A DNA stretch of 64,000 nucleotides from positions 62,001 through 126,000 of the forward strand of contig CAJYDM010000005.1 in the NCBI GenBank assembly GCA_913757435.1, read 5' to 3'. The notes beneath the pieces were generated by a model. That model did not search any database, had not been told where the DNA came from, and saw only the letters and a list, made by a program, of their open reading frames with translations. The position numbers were made by a program, and so were the translations under genes. Below, piece by piece: positions 1 to 8,303 of this stretch (its first letter is position 1; every line of letters begins with the position of its first letter). This DNA is from Syntrophomonas sp. DTU019 (GTDB taxonomy: Bacteria; Bacillota; Syntrophomonadia; Syntrophomonadales; Syntrophomonadaceae).

Positions 1-339
1 CCGAAGCCGAAATAATCGAATGCTTTATGGAAAGAGGACCTGCCGCAACCTTGCGGGAATGCAGATTTTGAATTCTGGAGAGGTTCTCATGCGATAGTGC
101 TATTGATGCACATTGCTTTTTAAAGATGAAAACCCTATCATAAAAAGATAAGCATTTTAAACGGCATATCTTTATGGCCGATGATCGCTTTTTAGAACCG
201 GGCATTTCGAATGGTCAGCTTTTGAAAACGGCGGCTGCACCATGAATCTGCCCGTTCTCTATCAATCAGGCCGGTAAGTATTTAGTAATCGATAAGCCAA
301 TTGCGGACGCCTTATACAATAAAGTGGGAGGTTGTCGTA
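1..339. other. 5' flank with no assignable gene
   Basis: AT-richer stretch before the first gene. A short open frame enters from the left edge and stops at 69-71; it could be the tail of an upstream gene but is too short to identify. A 23-codon ATG frame at 174-245 has no ribosome binding site. I see no clear promoter, terminator or RNA gene. Confidence 0.4.
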
Positions 340-2190
340 TTGCAGCAAAAAATCATTCGTGACATACTACCCCGAGTCAGTAAACCTGCCCGCTACAGCG
401 GCGATGAATTAAACAGTATAAAGAAAGATTGGGATTTCGGCGGGGTCAAAATGCTGCTGGCATTCCCCGATGTGTACGAAGTGGGAATGTCGCATCTGGG
501 AAGCAAGATTTTATACGGTCTGGTAAATGAACAGACCCACCATTTGTTGGAGCGCTGCTTCGCGCCCTGGCCCGATATGGAGGCCATCATGCGCGAAGAG
601 GGTATCCCGCTTTACTCCTTGGAGAATTTTCAGCCCATTGAGAATTTTAATGTGATCGGTTTCAGCTTGCAGTACGAGTTGTCCCTCACCAATGTTTTAA
701 ATATGCTCGACCTGGGGCGTATACCCGTGCTGACTGAAGACCGCGAACCGCAGCACCCCATAGTGATCGGGGGCGGACCAGTTTGTGCCAACCCCGAGCC
801 CTTCGCGGATTTCTTCGATGCCCTGGTGATAGGTGACGGCGAAGAAGTGATACTGGAGATACTGAATCTGGTAGAAGGCTATCGTGGGGCTCCGCGCCAG
901 GACATATTGATGCAGCTGGCCAGGCTTGAAGGGGTGTATGTCCCTTCTTTGTATAAAGTGGAATACGACTCAGAAGGACATTACCAATCCATCAAACCTT
1001 TGGATAAGGAGACTCCCCGCCGGGTGCGGCGGCGGGTGGTGAAAAGTCTCGATTCGGCTTATTTCCCGGAAAAGCCCGTGGTACCATATTTATCCGTAGT
1101 GCATGACCGCGCCGTTCTGGAGGTAATGCGCGGCTGCCAACGGGGCTGCCGCTTTTGTCATGCCGGCATGGTTTACCGGCCGGTACGCGAACGTGCCCTG
1201 CAAACCCTGCTGGAGCAGGCCGAAGCGCAAATCCGCAACACCGGATATGATGAGTTATCCCTGGTCTCACTCAGCACCCTGGACTTTTCACAGGTGAAGC
1301 CCCTGGTCTTCGAGTTAGTGCAGAGATATGGAGCAGAGGGCATCGGAGTGGCCTTGCCCTCGCTGCGGGTGGATCAATTCTCAGTGGAACTGGCCAATGA
1401 AGTTCAGAAGGTGAGAAAGACCACCCTGACCCTGGCGCCAGAGGCGGGTACGCAGAGGATGCGCGATGTGATAAATAAGAATGTCAGCGAAGAGCAATTG
1501 CTGGAGGCGGTGTCGGCAGCTTTCTCCTCGGGCTGGAACGCGCTCAAGCTCTATTTCATGATAGGCCTGCCTGGTGAAAGAGATGAGGATCTGGATGGGA
1601 TAATCGACCTTTTGATCAAAGTCAAGCAACGCGGTGATGAACTCGCCCGTCGAAAGGTGGAAATCCGGGCCAGCCTGGCCTGTTTCGTGCCCAAAGCCCA
1701 TACCCCGTTTCAATGGAGGCCTCAGGATTCGATGGCTGAACTTAAGGAAAAAAGGCATTACCTGAGCCGGCGCCGCTTGAAAGGTATTAAACTGAGTTTC
1801 CATGATGAGGCAACCACTTACCTGGAAGGCGCCATTGCTCGCGGAGACCGCAGGATGGCACAGGTGATCCACCGGGCCTGGCAGAAGGGCTGCCGCTTCG
1901 ACGGGTGGAGTGAACATTTCCGTTTTTCGGCCTGGATGGAGGCCTTTGAGGAATGTGGAGTCGATCCGGACATATATGTGACCCGCAGACGGAGTTATGA
2001 TGAAGCCCTGCCCTGGGACATTATTGATGTCGGCATTGATAAAGAATTCCTGATCCAGGAAGATGAACTGGCCGATAGGGGAGTCAGCAGCGGCGATTGC
2101 CGCATGGAGGGCTGCAACGATTGCGGGGTATGCCCATCCCTAGAAGTGGAACTGCAAATTGGGGAGGGTTTGGATGCGATTAAGGGTTGA
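340..2190 (+). CDS. Radical SAM protein, TIGR03960 family
   Basis: A 616-residue radical SAM protein of the family that sits upstream of RNase G and rplU in many Clostridia. The Fe-S/SAM motif C266-x3-C270-x2-C273 (RGCQRGCRFC) is clear. The N-terminal 200 residues resemble the B12-binding-like fold of related radical SAM enzymes, with a GGGP segment. The C-terminus is Cys-rich (CNDCGVC). I chose the TTG at 340 because GGGAGG lies 8 nt upstream; the open frame runs back to 301 without a better site. The next gene overlaps its end, so they are probably translated together. The substrate is unknown; tRNA or ribosome modification is a guess from context. Confidence 0.88.
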   Translation: MQQKIIRDILPRVSKPARYSGDELNSIKKDWDFGGVKMLLAFPDVYEVGMSHLGSKILYGLVNEQTHHLLERCFAPWPDMEAIMREEGIPLYSLENFQPIENFNVIGFSLQYELSLTNVLNMLDLGRIPVLTEDREPQHPIVIGGGPVCANPEPFADFFDALVIGDGEEVILEILNLVEGYRGAPRQDILMQLARLEGVYVPSLYKVEYDSEGHYQSIKPLDKETPRRVRRRVVKSLDSAYFPEKPVVPYLSVVHDRAVLEVMRGCQRGCRFCHAGMVYRPVRERALQTLLEQAEAQIRNTGYDELSLVSLSTLDFSQVKPLVFELVQRYGAEGIGVALPSLRVDQFSVELANEVQKVRKTTLTLAPEAGTQRMRDVINKNVSEEQLLEAVSAAFSSGWNALKLYFMIGLPGERDEDLDGIIDLLIKVKQRGDELARRKVEIRASLACFVPKAHTPFQWRPQDSMAELKEKRHYLSRRRLKGIKLSFHDEATTYLEGAIARGDRRMAQVIHRAWQKGCRFDGWSEHFRFSAWMEAFEECGVDPDIYVTRRRSYDEALPWDIIDVGIDKEFLIQEDELADRGVSSGDCRMEGCNDCGVCPSLEVELQIGEGLDAIKG

Positions 2191-2860
2191 ATACAGAGTT
2201 GGTCCGGAGCTGAGGTTCCTGGCCAATCTGGATATGATACACGCCATGGAGAGAGCCTTGCGCCGGGCCAGGATCCCCTACGCCCTCAGTGAAGGCTTCA
2301 ATCCCCACATCAGACTGTCTTTGGGAACGGTTTTACCAGTGGGTCTGTGGGGGGAACGGGAATACTTTGATATTGAACTCGCCACCGAGCTTGCCGAAGA
2401 AGAGTTCGTCAAACGGCTCAACACAGTGTGCCCGCAAGGCCTTACGGCAACCAGGGCAATAGCCATCAAACCGACATCTCCATCGATAATGGGATTGGTC
2501 AATGCCGCCAGCTATGCTTTCAAAGCAGTAAAGGCCGATGCAAAGACTCGGGAGCGGATCAGCACGATTACTGAACAGCCGGAATTAGTGGTGGCCAGCC
2601 GGGGCAAAAAAAAGAACCGTCCTAAAGACCTTAAGCCAGGAATTTTCAAAATAGAGATCAAGAGTGAAGCTCAATTTGATATTATTGAAGCATGGGTAAG
2701 TACCGGGGAACCAGTAAATGTGCGTTTTGATGAACTGGCCGACCTTTTGAGCCAATTCGGTCTGGCACCGCAGCAATTGGTCGATGTGTGGCGCAGCGGC
2801 AACTATTGCCGGGTCGGGAATAAGTTCTACACCCCCATGGAGCAGGTGAAAAGTCCGTGA
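2174..2860 (+). CDS. TIGR03936 / DUF2344 family protein
   Basis: A 228-residue protein typical of the DUF2344 family, which in other genomes is either separate from or fused to the TIGR03960 radical SAM protein. The N-terminus (MRLRVEYRVGPELRFLANLD, then HAMERALRRA) carries the conserved family pattern. ATG at 2174 follows GGGGAGGG and lies inside the last codons of the upstream gene, a 17-nt overlap that suggests translational coupling. Its stop overlaps the GTG start of rng. The biochemical role is unknown; constant pairing suggests it works with the radical SAM enzyme. Confidence 0.85.
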   Translation: MRLRVEYRVGPELRFLANLDMIHAMERALRRARIPYALSEGFNPHIRLSLGTVLPVGLWGEREYFDIELATELAEEEFVKRLNTVCPQGLTATRAIAIKPTSPSIMGLVNAASYAFKAVKADAKTRERISTITEQPELVVASRGKKKNRPKDLKPGIFKIEIKSEAQFDIIEAWVSTGEPVNVRFDELADLLSQFGLAPQQLVDVWRSGNYCRVGNKFYTPMEQVKSP

Positions 2861-4278
2861 TCAGAGAGATCATCGCTGAGGTTTACCCCTGGGAATCACG
2901 GGTGGCCATTGTTGAAGACGGCCGCCTGGCTGAGATATTCTGGGCCGATCAGAATGAGAGCGTGGGCAATGTGTACAAAGCCCGGGTGAAAGACATCATC
3001 CCCGGCCTATCCTGTGCTTTCGTGGATATCGGCCTGGCCAAAAATGCCTTTCTATACGCCGGGGATATCATTTCCCCTGACAAGAAGCGCGGCGGTAACG
3101 TTTTCGATCTATTAAAAAGCGGGCAGAACATCCTGGTGCAGGTTAAAAAAGAGGCCTTCTCCGAAAAAGGTGCCCGGGTTACCGGAAACATAACCATACC
3201 CGGCCATTTTCTGGTGCTTCTGCCCTTTCAGAACGAAGTTTCTATCTCGCGCAAGATCACGGACAGCAAGCGCCGCGAATACCTGCGCAGCCTGGTGAAC
3301 AGCTTCAAGCCCCTGGAATATGGGTGCATCTTGCGCACCGCTTGCCTGGAGGCCGATGACGATGAAATTCTGAACGAACTGGAGGAACTGATCAAGGTTT
3401 GGCAGGAGATTCTGGATCGTTATCAGCGCATGAAGACCCCCAGTCTGATCTATGAAGATATCGACGTACTGGAACGCACTCTGCGGGATTATCTTGACAT
3501 GGAGATTCATCGCATAATTCTCAATAATGAGCGGCTGCGCAATCGGGTGCTCGATTACCTGCAGCACAAGGCCACTTTATGCAGGGCGGTCTTATACGAA
3601 CCCGGCGACCTGTTTGAAAAATACGGCCTGGAAAAAGACATCCGCCGCGCCTTGAGAAGAAAGGTGTGGCTGAAAAATGGGGGCTATTTGATCGTAGATG
3701 AAACTGAAGCCATGACCGTCATTGATGTCAACAGCGGCAAATACACCGGCAAGGATGATTTCGAAGATACCGTTTACCGCATCAACCTGGAGGCTGCGAT
3801 TGAGATCCCCAGGCAGCTAAGGCTCCGCAGCCTGGGGGGGATCATACTGATCGATTTCATCGACATGAAAAACAAGCAGAACCAGGAAGAGATAGTGGAA
3901 GCCCTGAAGCGTGAACTGGCCAAGGATAAGGCTCACACCCGCATCATCGGTATGACCGGCTTAGGTTTTTTGGAGATGACCCGCAAAAAATCACGCTACG
4001 GCATTTCAGAAATATTCACCGACGAATGCACCCGCTGCAACGGCCGGGGCCGCACCGTCAACCTGCAGTCAGTCGCCTGCGAGATCAAGCGCAAACTGGT
4101 CAACATGGACTACATACAGCAGGATACTCTGATCTGCGAGGCCCATACCGACCTGATTGATGAGATAAACCGCGATATCCAGGATCTGCCCTATATTGAA
4201 AAGCGCTGCGGCAAGAAGGTTAAGTTCTTAAAGAGCGACCGCATGGGACCGCTGGAATACACCCTGCGGGGGCAATAA
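2857..4278 (+). CDS. rng: Ribonuclease G / Rne-Rng family
   Basis: Single-strand-specific endoribonuclease used in rRNA maturation and mRNA turnover. The 473 residues contain an N-terminal S1-like RNA-binding segment (GNVYKARVKDIIPGL, about residues 37-115), then the DNase I-like catalytic region. Candidate metal-binding aspartates are D290 (VIDVNSG) and D333/D336 (LIDFIDMK). A Zn-link motif C391-x2-C394 follows, as used for dimer contact in RNase E/G. Translation starts at GTG 2857, overlapping the previous stop by 4 nt (GTGA). It is the last gene of this operon before a long palindrome. Confidence 0.95.
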   Translation: MIREIIAEVYPWESRVAIVEDGRLAEIFWADQNESVGNVYKARVKDIIPGLSCAFVDIGLAKNAFLYAGDIISPDKKRGGNVFDLLKSGQNILVQVKKEAFSEKGARVTGNITIPGHFLVLLPFQNEVSISRKITDSKRREYLRSLVNSFKPLEYGCILRTACLEADDDEILNELEELIKVWQEILDRYQRMKTPSLIYEDIDVLERTLRDYLDMEIHRIILNNERLRNRVLDYLQHKATLCRAVLYEPGDLFEKYGLEKDIRRALRRKVWLKNGGYLIVDETEAMTVIDVNSGKYTGKDDFEDTVYRINLEAAIEIPRQLRLRSLGGIILIDFIDMKNKQNQEEIVEALKRELAKDKAHTRIIGMTGLGFLEMTRKKSRYGISEIFTDECTRCNGRGRTVNLQSVACEIKRKLVNMDYIQQDTLICEAHTDLIDEINRDIQDLPYIEKRCGKKVKFLKSDRMGPLEYTLRGQ

Positions 4279-4279
4279 T

Positions 4280-4369
4280 GGGGATATGCGCATGGACAAA
4301 GTGAGACAGGAAGTAATAGGGGAGTTCTCTGACATTTGAGAACTCCCCCTTATCTGTCCACATATCCCC
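4280..4369. repeat. Long interrupted palindrome after rng
   Basis: Three nested complementary segments: GGGGATATG (4280-4288) with CATATCCCC (4361-4369), TGGACA (4293-4298) with TGTCCA (4355-4360), and a perfect inner stem GGGGAGTTCTC (4319-4329) with GAGAACTCCCC (4338-4348). It lies between convergent genes, so it may end transcription both ways, but it has no U-tract. It more closely resembles a mobile palindromic element. Confidence 0.6.
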
Positions 4370-4534
4370 TGGCCTTATTCAACCAGAGGTTCACACTGGT
4401 TGGACCTGTCAGTCTGATGGATTTTACCCGCTGGGTGATGTATATACCCTGAAATAGCCGTATACCAAACGGTCCATACGGTGTGAGATGCCGGCTGCCA
4501 ACTAATGAGTATTCTCCTGCCCGATTAGAGTGGT

Positions 4535-5158
4535 TTAGACCTCTATGAAGGTGACCTCCCCAGAATCGAGGTGGTACTTGCCGCCTACCAGGGTGAGATG
4601 ACCGTGCTCAATCAGATGCTTAACGATGGGGCTGGATTGAATCTCCTTGATCACCGCCAGAATATTCTGGTCTTCGACTTTGCGGTACAGGTCATCCCCA
4701 GAGGCACCGGACTGTACGACCGCTTCAACGCTGGGCTGGATGCGTTCTACGATGGCCCCGATCTTGCCAGGTGCTTCTCCGCCGTCGACACTTGCTTTTA
4801 CGGCCCCGCAATAGTCGTGGCCCAGCACTAATAGCAGCGGTGAACCCAGGTGTTCGACCCCGTATTCGATACTGCCCATGCTTAAATCATCGATTACGTT
4901 GCCGGCTACGCGTATCACAAACAGGTCGCCCAGGCCTTGATTAAAGATATGTTCCGGTGGTACTCGGGAGTCGGAGCAGGTCAGAACCACTGCAAAAGGG
5001 TGCTGTCCGTTGCTGCGCAGATTGGAGCGGCGGGAAGTGCTCAGGTCAGCCGTTGTGGATTGACCGGCTACATAGCGGCGGTTGCCCTCGATAAGCCTTC
5101 TCAAAGCATCAGCGGCGGTTATACGGCTGCTTTCATTTTCGTGATTTAAGTCTGTCAA
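4535..5158 (-). CDS. Beta-class carbonic anhydrase
   Basis: Interconverts CO2 and bicarbonate in the cytoplasm. The 207-residue protein has the beta-class zinc ligands: C61 in CSDSR (with the Asp63-Arg65 dyad), H114 and C117 in HDYC. Length is normal for the family. The start is TTG at 5158, preceded on this strand by an AGGGGG binding site about 7 nt away; no in-frame ATG lies nearby. It is a single gene inserted in reverse orientation between rng and rplU. It probably supplies bicarbonate for carboxylations; a link to its neighbours is not evident. Confidence 0.93.
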   Translation of the reverse strand: MTDLNHENESSRITAADALRRLIEGNRRYVAGQSTTADLSTSRRSNLRSNGQHPFAVVLTCSDSRVPPEHIFNQGLGDLFVIRVAGNVIDDLSMGSIEYGVEHLGSPLLLVLGHDYCGAVKASVDGGEAPGKIGAIVERIQPSVEAVVQSGASGDDLYRKVEDQNILAVIKEIQSSPIVKHLIEHGHLTLVGGKYHLDSGEVTFIEV

Positions 5159-5345
5159 GATTTATCCCCCCTGATTTCTTTATATATTGTGACCCTTGGT
5201 GAAATAATTCGGTATCGGGGGGCATACTCCTGCAACTATAGCAGCCGAAATATTCTGCTGGCCAGAGGCTCTGTAATACCTAAGAGCCGCGATTAATGGC
5301 GGCGCCCCAGGCGTTTATCAAGGGTTCTAAGAAAAATGGCCGCAC

Positions 5346-5375
5346 TTGACTAGGGTAATATAAATGTGGTAAATT
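5346..5375 (+). promoter_or_regulatory. Predicted sigma-A promoter for rplU operon
   Basis: TTGACT (5346-5351) and TAAATT (5370-5375) are separated by 18 nt, and lie just upstream of the structured rplU leader. This is a motif match only. Confidence 0.45.
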
Positions 5376-5400
5376 TTCATATGTGTTGCGAGTTTTTGCA

Positions 5401-5460
5401 ACCGCTCGGTGAGGGCTCACTAAAATGGCCAATGGCCTGCCTATCATCGGCGAGTCTAAA
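5401..5460 (+). promoter_or_regulatory. Probable L21 ribosomal protein leader
   Basis: The rplU 5' UTR holds a compact structure: CTCG (5405-5408) can pair with CGAG (5451-5454), enclosing two hairpins, GTGA-GGGC-TCAC (5409-5420) and GGCC-AAT-GGCC (5427-5437). Firmicutes rplU mRNAs carry an autoregulatory L21 leader of this size and position. The assignment rests on position and my reading of the fold; a covariance search against the Rfam L21 leader model would settle it. Confidence 0.5.
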
Positions 5461-5478
5461 AAACGGAGGTGTAGCTTA

Positions 5479-5796
5479 ATGTATGCCATTATTAAGACCG
5501 GTGGCAAACAGTACCGAGTAAACGAAGGATTGATTTTGAAAATTGAAAAGATTGCCGGAGAAAAGGGCGATAAGGTAACCTTGCCGGAGGTTTTGCTGGT
5601 AAGCGGTGATGACGGCGTTTTGAAAGTGGGAGATCCTGTGGTGGCAGGTGCCTCAGTCATTGCTGAGATTTGTGAACAGGGCAAAGATAAAAAGATCATC
5701 GTTTACAAGTACAAGAAAAGAAAGAACTATCGGCGCAAACAAGGCCACAGACAGCCTTTTACCAAGATCAAGATCGAACAGATCGTAGTTGGATGA
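5479..5796 (+). CDS. rplU: 50S ribosomal protein L21
   Basis: 105-residue large-subunit protein L21. The N-terminus [14 protein letters not shown] and the C-terminal [20 protein letters not shown] are strongly conserved. ATG at 5479 follows CGGAGGTG. It heads the operon rplU-prp-rpmA. Its stop overlaps the start of prp by 4 nt (ATGA), indicating translational coupling. Expression is likely controlled through the leader described upstream. Confidence 0.98.
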   Translation: MYAIIKTGGKQYRVNEGLILKIEKIAGEKGDKVTLPEVLLVSGDDGVLKVGDPVVAGASVIAEICEQGKDKKIIVYKYKKRKNYRRKQGHRQPFTKIKIEQIVVG

Positions 5797-6128
5797 TTAC
5801 CGCCACCATTGATTATAGAGGTGAAGACATAGCCGCATTCACCATCAGTGGTCATGCCGGTTATGCCGCCCCAGGCCAGGATATCTACTGTGCCGGGGTG
5901 TCTGCCATAGCGCAGACTGCGCTGCTGGGGTTGGCCAAACACCTGGCTCAGACCCCGCAGGTGAACATTGTCGAGGGAGAAGATGCGCTTTTAAAGTGTA
6001 TCCTGCCGGCAGATATGGGAATCGATGACAGATACAAGGCCAGTTTGATTTTATCCACCATGGAAGCCGGGTTGCTGTCCCTACAGGAAGCGTACCCGCA
6101 ATATGTAAAAGTGAGAATCAGGAGGTAA
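5793..6128 (+). CDS. prp: Ribosomal-processing cysteine protease Prp
   Basis: Removes the N-terminal extension of ribosomal protein L27 in Firmicutes and related phyla, an essential step in 50S maturation. The 111-residue protein shows the catalytic pair: H21 in SGHAGYA and C33 in DIYCAGVSA. The substrate is encoded 5 nt downstream and carries the matching cleavage site. The older name is YsxB. Start ATG 5793 overlaps the rplU stop. Confidence 0.95.
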   Translation: MITATIDYRGEDIAAFTISGHAGYAAPGQDIYCAGVSAIAQTALLGLAKHLAQTPQVNIVEGEDALLKCILPADMGIDDRYKASLILSTMEAGLLSLQEAYPQYVKVRIRR

Positions 6129-6133
6129 AAACC

Positions 6134-6427
6134 ATGTTTACTTTTAACCTGCAATTATTTGCTCATAAAAAGGGAGTGGGCAGCTCCAAAAACGGACGCG
6201 ACAGCACCTCCAAGCGTTTGGGCGTTAAAAGGTCGGATGGGCAGTTTGTCAAGGCCGGGAATATACTGGTCAGACAGCGCGGCACCAAGATTCATCCCGG
6301 CAACAACGTCATGATCGGCGGAGACGACACCTTGTTTGCCGTTATCGATGGCGCTGTCAAGTTCGAAAGAAAAGGCCGCGACAAGAAACAGGTCAGCGTC
6401 TATCCTTTGGAATCAGCGGCGCAATAA
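6134..6427 (+). CDS. rpmA: 50S ribosomal protein L27 with Prp-cleavable extension
   Basis: 97-residue L27, which reaches the peptidyl transferase centre. The first nine residues (MFTFNLQLF) form the Firmicutes-type extension; cleavage after F9 would leave the mature N-terminus [15 protein letters not shown]. This matches the known Prp site and the presence of prp directly upstream. Start ATG follows AGGAGG. A terminator closes the operon downstream. Confidence 0.98.
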   Translation: MFTFNLQLFAHKKGVGSSKNGRDSTSKRLGVKRSDGQFVKAGNILVRQRGTKIHPGNNVMIGGDDTLFAVIDGAVKFERKGRDKKQVSVYPLESAAQ

Positions 6428-6457
6428 AGCCGACCAGTGCAATATCTGATTAGCGAG

Positions 6458-6486
6458 ACCCCTGGAGTTTTTCAGGGGTTTTTGTT
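6458..6486 (+). terminator. Rho-independent terminator after rpmA
   Basis: Stem ACCCCTG (6458-6464) pairs with CAGGGGT (6473-6479), loop of 8 nt, followed by a run of T. Confidence 0.9.
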
Positions 6487-6515
6487 ATCATTAGTTCACG
6501 TTCGGGGGGATAATT

Positions 6516-6965
6516 ATGGAAGCTGAGCAAATGGTAAACATATTGCGCCGCATACGACACGATAACGGTAATCACCTGCAAGTGATAATGGGCTACATCG
6601 ACCTGGGCAAACCAGAGTCGGCCCGCCAGTACATAAACAGTATAGTCGAGCAGCTTTATGAAGAACGCCGCTTGTTTGAGGAACTGCCTGCCGAAGCCGC
6701 CCTGTTTTTTTATCAGCAAGCCTTATTATGCAGCGACCTGGGGCTAATACTAAGGTATAAACAGTTTCAACTGGATTCTTATGCCGTGTTTGAAAAAAGG
6801 CAGGAACCATATAACAGCTTAGAGCAGTTGACCGCCAAGGCAGCCTTCAATTTGGAGGAAGAACCGGTCGTCTATGCTGATGTGACCGCGCATGCAGGCA
6901 AAGGCCGGGTAGTGTTTTCCGGACCGTTCCTGAGACGGGAAGTACAGGTGCAAATAGAGGAGTGA
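6516..6965 (+). CDS. Spo0B-like sporulation phosphotransferase
   Basis: A 149-residue protein with a Spo0B-type four-helix H-box: RHDNGNHLQVIMGYIDLG, predicted phospho-accepting H15. Spo0B relays phosphate from Spo0F to Spo0A at the onset of sporulation in Bacillus. Position between rpmA and obg is exactly that of Bacillus spo0B. It is shorter than the Bacillus protein and the C-terminal half shows no ATP-binding motifs, so I read it as a phosphotransferase, not a kinase. Start ATG follows a CGGGGGG site. Most Clostridia lack a full Spo0F/Spo0B relay, so its partner is uncertain. Confidence 0.75.
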   Translation: MEAEQMVNILRRIRHDNGNHLQVIMGYIDLGKPESARQYINSIVEQLYEERRLFEELPAEAALFFYQQALLCSDLGLILRYKQFQLDSYAVFEKRQEPYNSLEQLTAKAAFNLEEEPVVYADVTAHAGKGRVVFSGPFLRREVQVQIEE

Positions 6966-6969
6966 AGCC

Positions 6970-8232
6970 ATGTTCATAGATGAAGCCCGGGTATATGTGA
7001 AAGGCGGCGATGGCGGCAACGGCATCGTAGCTTTCCGCCGGGAGAAGTATGTCCCTGAGGGAGGCCCGGCCGGAGGCGATGGCGGGCGTGGAGGCAATGT
7101 AGTCTTTCAGGCCGATGAAGGTATGAGAACCTTGATGGATTTCCGGTACAAACGTCATTTCAAAGCTGAACGCGGCCAGCATGGGCAAGGCAAGAATATG
7201 CACGGCGCCTGGGGTGAGGATTTGCTGGTGCGGGTACCGGTGGGAACTGTGATCAAAGATGAGGACAGCGGCGAGGTTATTGCCGATTTGACTAAACACG
7301 GCCAGGAGGCGGTGGTAGCCCGGGGCGGACGCGGTGGGCGCGGCAATGCGCGCTTCTCCAGTTCGGTGAACCGGGCCCCCACGGTTTCGGAAAACGGCGA
7401 ACCCGGCGAGGAGCACTGGCTGAGGATGGAACTGAAATTGTTGGCCGATGTGGGTCTGGTGGGCTTCCCCAATGCGGGTAAATCCACCTTGATATCGCGT
7501 ATTTCCGCAGCCCGGCCCAAGATCGCCGACTACCCTTTCACCACCCTTACTCCAAATCTGGGGGTGGTGCAGACTCGCAACCATGAGAGCTTCGTGGTGG
7601 CCGATATACCCGGTCTGATCGAAGGCGCCCATCAGGGGGCTGGACTCGGTCATGGCTTTTTGCGCCATATCGAGAGGACCCGAGTCCTATTGTTTATTCT
7701 TGATGCGGCCGAAACCGAAGGCCGCGATGTGATGCAGGACTATCACACCCTGGAGGCAGAATTATCCGGACACAACCCCAAATTATTGGAACGTCCGGCT
7801 TTGATCGTAGCCAACAAGATGGACCTGCCCCAGGCTGAGGAAAACCGCCAGCGGCTTGAAGAGGCTTTCGGGTCGCGCCTGCTATTCATTTCGGCGGTGA
7901 CCGGGCAAGGGGTGGAGGAATTGGTGGAACGGGTCTATCAGGTATTGCAAGAGGCGCCGCCTCCGCCCGAGGAGGAAGTGGAAGAGACCGTAGTAACCCG
8001 CTTTGTGGATGAGGCCCCTTTCTATATCGAAGTGGAGGACGGGGTTTATGTAGTTAAGGGCAACCGAATTGAAAAGCTCTTGACAATGACCAACTTTTCC
8101 ACTGACGAAGGGCTGCAGCGTTTCCAGCGTACCATCATCCGCATGGGTTTGGAAGACGCCTTGAAAGCCCAGGGTATCAAAGAGGGTGATACGGTGCGCA
8201 TTAAGGATATGGAATTCGATTTCAGCGAGTAG
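6970..8232 (+). CDS. obgE: GTPase Obg
   Basis: Essential GTPase in late 50S assembly and stress/sporulation signalling. The 420 residues show the Gly-rich Obg fold (about 1-155), the G domain with GFPNAGKST, DIPGLIEGA and NKMD, and the C-terminal OCT domain of the Gram-positive form. Start ATG 6970 follows GGAGTGAA, 4 nt after the spo0B-like stop, so both are likely co-transcribed. Confidence 0.98.
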   Translation: MFIDEARVYVKGGDGGNGIVAFRREKYVPEGGPAGGDGGRGGNVVFQADEGMRTLMDFRYKRHFKAERGQHGQGKNMHGAWGEDLLVRVPVGTVIKDEDSGEVIADLTKHGQEAVVARGGRGGRGNARFSSSVNRAPTVSENGEPGEEHWLRMELKLLADVGLVGFPNAGKSTLISRISAARPKIADYPFTTLTPNLGVVQTRNHESFVVADIPGLIEGAHQGAGLGHGFLRHIERTRVLLFILDAAETEGRDVMQDYHTLEAELSGHNPKLLERPALIVANKMDLPQAEENRQRLEEAFGSRLLFISAVTGQGVEELVERVYQVLQEAPPPPEEEVEETVVTRFVDEAPFYIEVEDGVYVVKGNRIEKLLTMTNFSTDEGLQRFQRTIIRMGLEDALKAQGIKEGDTVRIKDMEFDFSE

Positions 8233-8250
8233 AGGAATTTTGTAATAAGT

Positions 8251-8275
8251 GCAGCCAGATTTATCTGAGTGCTGC
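8251..8275 (+). other. Hairpin between obg and proB
   Basis: GCAGC (8251-8255) pairs with GCTGC (8271-8275), and CAGA (8256-8259) with TCTG (8264-8267) inside it. There is no U-run, so it may be a processing or pause site, not a terminator. Confidence 0.35.
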
Positions 8276-8303
8276 CGATATTAATCATAGGAAGTGTTGA
8301 GGA

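Noticed and set aside
174-245. Short ATG frame before the radical SAM gene
   Set aside because: Only 23 codons, with no ribosome binding site and no familiar motif.
6847-7668. 273-codon reverse-strand frame opposite obg
   Set aside because: It is a shadow of the obg coding sequence with no recognisable domain or start site.
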